A stretch of 64,000 bases of DNA from Nocardia panacis. GTDB taxonomy: Bacteria; Actinomycetota; Actinomycetes; Mycobacteriales; Mycobacteriaceae. The stretch lies in assembly GCF_003598715.1 (NCBI RefSeq), contig NZ_QZFU01000041.1:248001-312000 (forward strand), written 5' to 3'. The notes beneath the pieces were generated by a model. It made no database searches, was not told the origin of the DNA, and saw only the letters and a program-made list of their open reading frames with translations. Position numbers and translations under genes: made by a program. Below, piece after piece: positions 58,966-64,000 of the stretch. Positions within the stretch are counted from its first letter, which is position 1. Every line of letters begins with the position of its first letter.

Positions 58966-59166
58966 TGCTGTCGCGATATAGGACGTACGGGGCGGCCGGT
59001 CGGTTCCATCTATTTCGAGATAGGTGCAGTCGACCGATATTCAGAGAGTCGCGCCGATCTGAGCCTGCCCACGGGCATCTACTTGCCAATAAGGAAAGTA
59101 GATGCCACGATTGGGTACAACCTCGCGGCGGGATCAGCTCGCCGCGCTCGGCAGGAATGACCAGAT

Positions 59167-59589
59167 ATGGACGCAGAACAAGCAATCCGCATCGCCACCG
59201 ACGCGCAGCGGGCCGCCGCTCGCAACCGGGCGCCGAAGTGGTATCCGCCGCTGGTCGGCGTGCTATGGGCCGCCGGTGCGGTGGTCTGCGGGGCTTCGGC
59301 GCTGGTGAACGTCTCCCCGGCATCGCATGTGGTGCTCCTCGCGGTCGGCCTCGTCGCCTGGGTGGCCATGGCCGTCGTCATCGTGGTGATGACCCGCCGA
59401 GGCGGCGTCCTCCGCCGGCCTGCCGCGCGATCGAACCGCGAGCGTTGGGCCGATAGCGCGCCGAGCCTGGCGGCGGCCGCTATCACCCTGGTCGTCGGCC
59501 TGACGGCGGGAGCGGGGTGGATGCTCGTCAGCATGGGTCTGACCCTCGGCCTGACCGAATGGTTCCGCCTGGCCCGGCTGCACCAATGA
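59167..59589 (+). CDS. Four-helix membrane protein upstream of a small regulator
   Basis: A 140-residue protein with four hydrophobic segments (LVGVLWAAGAVVCGASALV, VVLLAVGLVAWVAMAVVIVV, AAAAITLVVGLTAGAGWML, LVSMGLTLGLTEWF). Co-occurrence with a one-domain winged-helix gene whose ATG overlaps its TGA (ATGA at 59586-59589) is common in actinomycetes. Function unknown. Confidence 0.8.
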   Translation: MDAEQAIRIATDAQRAAARNRAPKWYPPLVGVLWAAGAVVCGASALVNVSPASHVVLLAVGLVAWVAMAVVIVVMTRRGGVLRRPAARSNRERWADSAPSLAAAAITLVVGLTAGAGWMLVSMGLTLGLTEWFRLARLHQ

Positions 59590-59927
59590 CCAAGGCGCAC
59601 CAAGGATTGGAACCCGCCTTCCTGCACCCGACAAGGCTGGCCGTGGTCGCGTTCCTCTCGGGTTGCGTCGAGGCCGAGTTCCGCGCGGTCCGCGAGAACT
59701 GCGAAATCTCCGAACCGACCCTGAGCAAACTGGCCACCGCTCTGGAATCGGAGGGCCACCTAAAAATCCGCAAAGGCTATATCGGGCGCCGCCCCAGAAC
59801 ATGGCTGTCCCTGACCGGATCCGGCCGCATCCGGCTGGACTCCCATCTGGCCACGCTTCAGGAAATCGCCGCCCAAAACACCCGGAACGCGGCAATTCTG
59901 GAAACCGAACCGGGCCTTTCGGATTAG
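59586..59927 (+). CDS. Winged-helix regulator (HTH_34/MarR-like)
   Basis: A 113-residue one-domain regulator: LHPTRLAVVAFLSGCVEAEF, ISEPTLSKLATALESEGHLK and KGYIGRRPRTWLSLTGSGR form the wHTH and wing. Coupled to the membrane protein gene upstream, which it probably controls or partners. Confidence 0.88.
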   Translation: MTKAHQGLEPAFLHPTRLAVVAFLSGCVEAEFRAVRENCEISEPTLSKLATALESEGHLKIRKGYIGRRPRTWLSLTGSGRIRLDSHLATLQEIAAQNTRNAAILETEPGLSD

Positions 59928-60116
59928 ATCCCTATTCTCCTTCGGGTAGCGCACGAGAACCCATCTGTGGCGAGTGAAATCGACGCGACACCGCCTGCCA
60001 CTCCATTTCGGGGATTCGGCCTGTTTCGCTGCTAGCCTGAGTCGCGGTCCGTTTCGGGGTGGTTGATCACTCGGCGGGTCGGTCGAACATTCACCAGCTA
60101 TGGAAGGGGTAGTGCT

Positions 60117-60749
60117 ATGCGTGCACACCGTGCCGAGGGCAGGTGGTTCGCGGTCGGGGTCCCCGATCCGATTGTCGGTGGCGGCGAGTGCCATCGCGTG
60201 TCGAAGAAGGGAATTCGCATCACCCGCGGGATATCGCGAATGCTCGGCATCGTTGCCGTCGGGCTCGCGGTCGCAGGCATGATGGGCGTTGCCGCTCCGA
60301 TCGCGGTCGCCGATCAATCCGAGATCGCCGATGGCAATGTTTTCCGGATTTCCAGTCTGGCGGAGGGAAATCCGCCAATCGGTGTCTTTCCGATCCTGCC
60401 TGCGGTCCAACCGGTCCGCGCCCGAGCCCCGATATCCGAATGGAAGGTGGTGAAGGTGGGGCAGGATCGGTATCGGCTCTCGGTCGGCCGCTATCCGCAC
60501 ACCGGCGTCGCGGAGAACAAGGTCATCGCCAGTATCCATCCCGAACAAGAGCGGGAATGGGTGATTACCCATCGGGAAGTCCAGAATGCCTTCACAATCG
60601 CGCTCGCCGATCAACCGCAACTGGGTTGGACGCTTCCGACCGACCAAGGCGAATCTCCGGCCATCATGATCTCGCCCATCATCTCGACGCGCTCGATGCC
60701 TCCGCAATTCATGCCCCACCAACTCTGGAAATTCGAACGGGTGGAATGA
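60117..60749 (+). CDS. Secreted beta-rich protein, possibly a beta-trefoil inhibitor
   Basis: A 210-residue protein if started at ATG 60117 (AAGGGG 8 bases upstream); a GTG at 60198 would give a shorter n-region. The Sec signal MLGIVAVGLAVAGMMGVAAP ends in IAVADQ. The mature region contains repeated short strands with W/Y (EWKVVKVGQDRYRLSVG, REWVITHREVQNAFTIAL, LWKFERVE at the end), reminiscent of the beta-trefoil I66 peptidase inhibitor pattern. That match is from memory and weak. Confidence 0.6.
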   Translation: MRAHRAEGRWFAVGVPDPIVGGGECHRVSKKGIRITRGISRMLGIVAVGLAVAGMMGVAAPIAVADQSEIADGNVFRISSLAEGNPPIGVFPILPAVQPVRARAPISEWKVVKVGQDRYRLSVGRYPHTGVAENKVIASIHPEQEREWVITHREVQNAFTIALADQPQLGWTLPTDQGESPAIMISPIISTRSMPPQFMPHQLWKFERVE

Positions 60750-60859
60750 CTTCGGCGTTCCGGCGGCGGAATTCGAACGCGTAGTCGAATGCCTACCGTC
60801 GACCCGGCTGGGAATTCGCACCCCGCCGGGTCGACGGTCGCTCGCGGATACACTTGACC

Positions 60860-61630
60860 GTGCCACTCACCTTTCCCTCGCATGCGCTAGCGGTGCTGCC
60901 GCTGAAGATTCGTTGGCCGCGCCACCTCGATGGTGTCGCATTGGTTGTCGGATCGGCGGTGCCGGACGCGGCATATCCACTGGCCGGATTGATTTCGATG
61001 CCCGAGCCGCACTCGCTCTCGGCGTTGCTGTGGTGGTGCCTGCCGATCGGGATAGTGGCGACAGTGGTCATCCGTCGGTCCGCCGGGACGATCGCCGCCC
61101 ACCTGCCGCGCCTGGGCGAATTCGACCTGCCCGCCTATGGTGTGCTCGGCTCGGTGCGACATCGCTGGTACATCACCGGATATTCGATTCTGCTCGGCGC
61201 GCTCACCCACATCTTCTGGGATGGATTCACCCACGATCCCGCGGGCGGGCACGGCTGGGGAGTGGCGAGCTTTCCCGTTCTGACACAACAGAGTCCGCTC
61301 GGCAAGCCGTGGTGGTATCTGCTCCAACAAGCCTCGACTTTCGGTGGCGCACTGCTCGCGGTCGGAGTGTTCTACCTCATCGGCCGTCGCGGACTGCTCC
61401 GAGAATGGCACGGCGCACCGCCCACCGTTCGCCGTAGGCCGCGCCGATTCTGGCTGACATCCGGAACCGTCGCCGCTTTGGCGCTGGCATTACTCCCGCT
61501 GCTGCCCTTGCCGTTTCAACCATTCGTCCTCGGCGGTCGCCTGCTCTGGACAGTGGCGCTGGCACTGCTCGCCGGCGCGATCTCGGTGCGTCTGGCGGGC
61601 GATGATCGCCGAGTTGTCCATCCGGGTTGA
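60860..61630 (+). CDS. DUF4184 membrane protein
   Basis: A 256-residue protein: LTFPSHALAVLPLKI at the start, VGSAVPDAAYPLAG, and ALTHIFWDGFTHDPAG are DUF4184 hallmarks (His/Asp residues suggest a metal site). Six or so membrane helices. GTG at 60860 is preferred to TTG 60854, with TACACT close upstream. Function unknown, distantly related to metal-dependent membrane hydrolases. Confidence 0.85.
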   Translation: MPLTFPSHALAVLPLKIRWPRHLDGVALVVGSAVPDAAYPLAGLISMPEPHSLSALLWWCLPIGIVATVVIRRSAGTIAAHLPRLGEFDLPAYGVLGSVRHRWYITGYSILLGALTHIFWDGFTHDPAGGHGWGVASFPVLTQQSPLGKPWWYLLQQASTFGGALLAVGVFYLIGRRGLLREWHGAPPTVRRRPRRFWLTSGTVAALALALLPLLPLPFQPFVLGGRLLWTVALALLAGAISVRLAGDDRRVVHPG

Positions 61631-61725
61631 TTCGGCAGGCAGACCCGAGTCCGAAATTCGTCGCGTCGGCGGGGTAGGGCACCGCAGTGTCGTATTTTTC
61701 CAATACTTGGTCGTCGGTAGCCCCC

Positions 61726-61731
61726 TAGCCT
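61726..61731 (+). promoter_or_regulatory. -10 element of the TIGR03086 gene
   Basis: TAGCCT, 7 bases before the GTG at 61739; leaderless type. Confidence 0.5.
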
Positions 61732-61738
61732 TCCAGCC

Positions 61739-62329
61739 GTGAATGAGATCTTTTCCGCGATGAAGGAGTGTGCCGCCGAAGCCGCTCGGGTAGCCAGGGG
61801 AGTGGGTGCGGACCAGTTGTCCATGCCGACTCCGTGTACTGAATTCGATCTACGTGCGCTGGTCAACCATTGGGTGCTTCACTCGTCCTACGGGCTGGAG
61901 TGTCGAGCGTTGCGCCGATCGATTCCCGAGGAATTGCGCGATCGTGACTTCACGACCGACCCGGAATGGGCCGAAGCGTATGCGGCACAGTTGGATCGAG
62001 CAGTGCACGCCTGGACCGATCCCGGCGTGTGGGAGGGGGAGATCGACCTCAGCGGGACGTCGACGCCCGCCCCCGTTGTCGCTACGATGCTGCTTCCCGA
62101 GCTGGCACTGCACGGGTGGGATGTGGCCGTCGCGACCGGCCAGAAGTTCAGAATGTCCGCCGCGTCGGCGGCGACCCTGCAGCAGATCATCGATTCGGGT
62201 GCCCAGCGGTACCGCGCCTACGACATGTTCGCCCAAGCGGTCGCGTGGACCGACGGCACCGACCCGTTCCTCCGGGTCGTAGCGGCATCCGGACGAAACC
62301 CGCACTGGGCGAGCAGCATCCGGACCTAG
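61739..62329 (+). CDS. TIGR03086/maleylpyruvate-isomerase-fold protein
   Basis: A 196-residue DinB/MDMPI-fold protein. SMPTPCTEFDLRALVNHWVL supplies the first His ligand; LALHGWDVAVATGQ holds the distal His and Asp. Family members include mycothiol-dependent enzymes of actinomycetes. Exact reaction unknown. Confidence 0.88.
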   Translation: MNEIFSAMKECAAEAARVARGVGADQLSMPTPCTEFDLRALVNHWVLHSSYGLECRALRRSIPEELRDRDFTTDPEWAEAYAAQLDRAVHAWTDPGVWEGEIDLSGTSTPAPVVATMLLPELALHGWDVAVATGQKFRMSAASAATLQQIIDSGAQRYRAYDMFAQAVAWTDGTDPFLRVVAASGRNPHWASSIRT

Positions 62330-62353
62330 ACCTTAGAGCCGCAAGCGCCGAAT

Positions 62354-62767
62354 CTATCGCTCGCGCTCCATTCCGCGCGGCTCGAGCGCTCGGGCGCGCG
62401 CTTCCCTTCCGGCGCGGGTGGTTTCGGCGGACAGTTCGGGGGCGGGCGCATCGAGGGTCAGATCCAGCGGTTCCGGTTGTCCGAGCAGCAGGACGGCCGC
62501 GACTTCGATCGGAAGTATCGAGCGCACCTCTTGCTCATACGATTCCCGTGCGGCCCTGGCTCGTTCGGCGCGCACCGCGGCATCGCGGGCGGCCTTCGCC
62601 CTCGCGGCGGCCTCCTGAGCCCGTGCGAGGGCTCTGGCCTGTTCGGCGCGTTCCCGTTCGCGCTGCTGCTCGCGCAGCCGCTCGGCATTTCGGATCAGCT
62701 CGAGCTGGCCGCGGTCCAAGGGGCGGCCCTCCCGCAGTGCGCGAATTGCGTGGTCGAGATCAGACAT
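62354..62767 (-). CDS. Charged coiled-coil protein, 137 residues
   Basis: Starts MSDLDHAIRALREGRPLDRG, then a long Arg/Glu/Ala coiled coil (about 25-80), and a short globular end (ILPIEVAAVLLLGQPEPLDL). No membrane helix. Convergent with the TIGR03086 gene. Function unknown. The upstream 230 bases up to the isochorismatase gene contain no recognised gene. Confidence 0.7.
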   Translation of the reverse strand: MSDLDHAIRALREGRPLDRGQLELIRNAERLREQQRERERAEQARALARAQEAAARAKAARDAAVRAERARAARESYEQEVRSILPIEVAAVLLLGQPEPLDLTLDAPAPELSAETTRAGREARARALEPRGMERER

Positions 62768-63001
62768 CGGATTCCCCCGGTGTACGGATGATGGTGTGTG
62801 AGTTCAGATATCGGTGCGGATGCGGCATCGGTCGGCGTGATCGGTCGAACCCGCCCACGTGCGATCGCGCGGGGTGTGCTCGTCGAAGTCATCGCCCATG
62901 ACCGCCTCCGGACTCTGCTCTTCACGGTAGCTCCGAATCGCAGGTGGTGCCCGCCTGTCGTCACTGTTTGTCGAAGCGTCGGGTTCCGCAACCGGCCGCG
63001 C

Positions 63002-63541
63002 CTACTCGACGACGAGGATTCCGGCATCCCGCAACTCGGCCAACGCGGCTCGGTCCCCCTCGGGATGGGCGTGTCCGAAGGCCGTGGCTTCGACCGGGAC
63101 CGTCACCTTGTAGCCGAGGCGCACCGCATCGCGCGCTGTCGCGGCGACGCATACGTCGGTGGCGATACCGACGACGGTCACCGAACCGGCCCCGCTGGCG
63201 CGGACCAGCCCGACCAACGGTCCCAGACTGCCGCCTCCGTATGCCTGCTGGGGTTCCAGCACCGGGCCGAGGACGAAGCCGGAGAAGCCGCCGCGTTTTC
63301 CCGGCCCCTTCTCCACGACAGTGCCTCGAACATCCAGATCGGGATGCAGTCCGGTCCGGTTCTCCGGATCACCATCCGGAAGATCGATCGGCGCGAAGTC
63401 GCGGGTGTAGAACACCGGGCGACCACTCTCGACCGCCAGCGCCACCTGCCGGTTCACGGCGGCGATGACCCGTGGACCCTCGGCGCCGACCACGTCGACG
63501 AACAGGTTCTGCATATCGACCACGATCAGCGCATCAATCAT
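63002..63541 (-). CDS. Isochorismatase-family hydrolase (nicotinamidase-like)
   Basis: A 179-residue cysteine hydrolase. The triad is Asp in LIVVDMQNLFVD, Lys in VVEKGPGKRGGFSGF and Cys in GIATDVCVAATARDAV, with a cis-peptide-type Val-Cys context as in PncA. Start at 63541 (MIDALIVVD). Metal-binding DxHxxH is not evident in the usual form (TRDFAP), so the substrate may not be nicotinamide. Confidence 0.88.
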   Translation of the reverse strand: MIDALIVVDMQNLFVDVVGAEGPRVIAAVNRQVALAVESGRPVFYTRDFAPIDLPDGDPENRTGLHPDLDVRGTVVEKGPGKRGGFSGFVLGPVLEPQQAYGGGSLGPLVGLVRASGAGSVTVVGIATDVCVAATARDAVRLGYKVTVPVEATAFGHAHPEGDRAALAELRDAGILVVE

Positions 63542-63652
63542 GGAGTCAACCGTAGAAGCTGAACCATAGTGCAGGTCAAGGCAACGGGCCATGCCGCCTA
63601 CCAGGATGTTTCACTGTGCCGCCTGCTGTGTCGGAGCCGGTCGCGGTGGGCA

Positions 63653-64000
63653 ATGATGAACGCCATGGATATCGAGTCGATCCGCATCCACCAACTCGGC
63701 CCCGACGACTGGCAGCGCTTGCGCCGCATCCGCCTGCTGGCCCTGGCCGAAGCCCCCTACGCCTTCGGCTCCACCCTGTCCTGGGCACAGACCCGCACCG
63801 ACCAGAACTGGCGCGACCTGCTCGCCCTGCGCACCCAGTTCCTCGCCACCGCGGACGATCACGATCTCGGCACCGTCGGCGCCATCGCGGAAGACAATGC
63901 CGCACATCTGATCTCGATGTGGGTGACTCCCGAAGCGCGCGGCACCGGCGTCGCCGACCTGCTCGTCCGCTCCGTCATCGACTGGGCCACCGCCAAGAAC
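63653..64000 (+). CDS. GNAT-family N-acetyltransferase (5' part, runs off the window)
   Basis: The first 116 residues of a GNAT enzyme: IHQLGPDDWQRLRRIRLLAL, FGSTLSWAQTRTDQNWRDLL, then the acetyl-CoA-binding region MWVTPEARGTGVADLLVRSV (RxxGxG-like). The remainder is beyond the window. Start could be 63653, 63656 or 63665. Confidence 0.9.
   Translation, partial: MMNAMDIESIRIHQLGPDDWQRLRRIRLLALAEAPYAFGSTLSWAQTRTDQNWRDLLALRTQFLATADDHDLGTVGAIAEDNAAHLISMWVTPEARGTGVADLLVRSVIDWATAKN

Noticed and set aside
62768..63001. A short minus-strand frame between the coiled-coil gene and the isochorismatase gene
   Set aside because: It overlaps the start of the coiled-coil gene, has no ribosome binding site and a Thr/Pro/Ala composition typical of shadow frames.

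Overview
The window looks like chromosomal DNA of a mycolic-acid actinomycete, most likely Nocardia or a close relative. It is very GC-rich, and it carries lsr2, a wax ester synthase/DGAT, an EphD-type hydrolase-SDR fusion, KstR-like operators, an EspC-like type VII secretion substrate, a TIGR03086 (mycothiol-linked) protein and many apparently leaderless genes. No rRNA, tRNA or CRISPR array was found. The window opens inside dnaE (minus strand) and closes inside a GNAT acetyltransferase (plus strand).

Layout. 1-12 kb: dnaE 5' part, a PAS-GGDEF diguanylate cyclase, an unusual HTH/MarR-like regulator divergent from a cytochrome P450, a lipoprotein GH20 hexosaminidase with an FAD monooxygenase that carries an in-frame 27-bp repeat, an APC transporter, a decayed methyltransferase and lsr2. 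12-21 kb: a flavoprotein with the catalytic signature of iodotyrosine deiodinase, a three-gene type VII secretion-associated module, a SEDS (FtsW/RodA) protein, a CtaG-like membrane protein, a LuxR-type regulator and a decayed alpha/beta hydrolase. 21-31 kb: a large repeat-rich protein with a Cys-cluster C-terminal domain, an NmrA-type reductase behind a clear operator, the divergent LysG/LysE pair, a lipoprotein amidase, a repeat lipoprotein, a PIN-like protein and an acyl-CoA synthetase. 31-37 kb: glycosyltransferases, a two-component system and an epimerase.

37-45.5 kb is a lipid/steroid-type block: secretory lipase, FabG3-like SDR, alpha/beta hydrolase, WS/DGAT, a PF10118 metal-dependent hydrolase, a phthalate-dioxygenase-reductase-like protein and EphD. 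Two perfect KstR consensus sites sit at the divergent promoters. A perfect 40-bp palindrome lies in the leader of the PF10118 gene.

45.3-55.5 kb is the most unusual part. The 3' end of ephD occurs three times (45264-45539, 53789-54060, 55248-55515). The second and third copies are displaced fragments, each preceded at the same distance by the same decamer. This is the layout expected from two integrative elements inserted one after the other into the 3' end of ephD. The larger unit carries a phage-tail-like fragment, a lipoprotein, structured non-coding DNA, and a long minus-strand operon of tiny overlapping genes ending in a coiled-coil protein with a possible PD-(D/E)xK nuclease head. A divergent XRE-TPR regulator faces that operon across an operator array. 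I see no recognisable integrase, relaxase, FtsK/Tra or replication gene. The smaller unit carries only two small genes.

55.8-64 kb returns to ordinary chromosome: a cytochrome-b/Mo-binding oxidoreductase, small membrane proteins (one with a Clp-N-like tail), a Gly/Ser/Cys-rich membrane protein with its usual partner, a small regulator, a secreted protein, DUF4184, TIGR03086, an isochorismatase-fold hydrolase and the partial GNAT gene.
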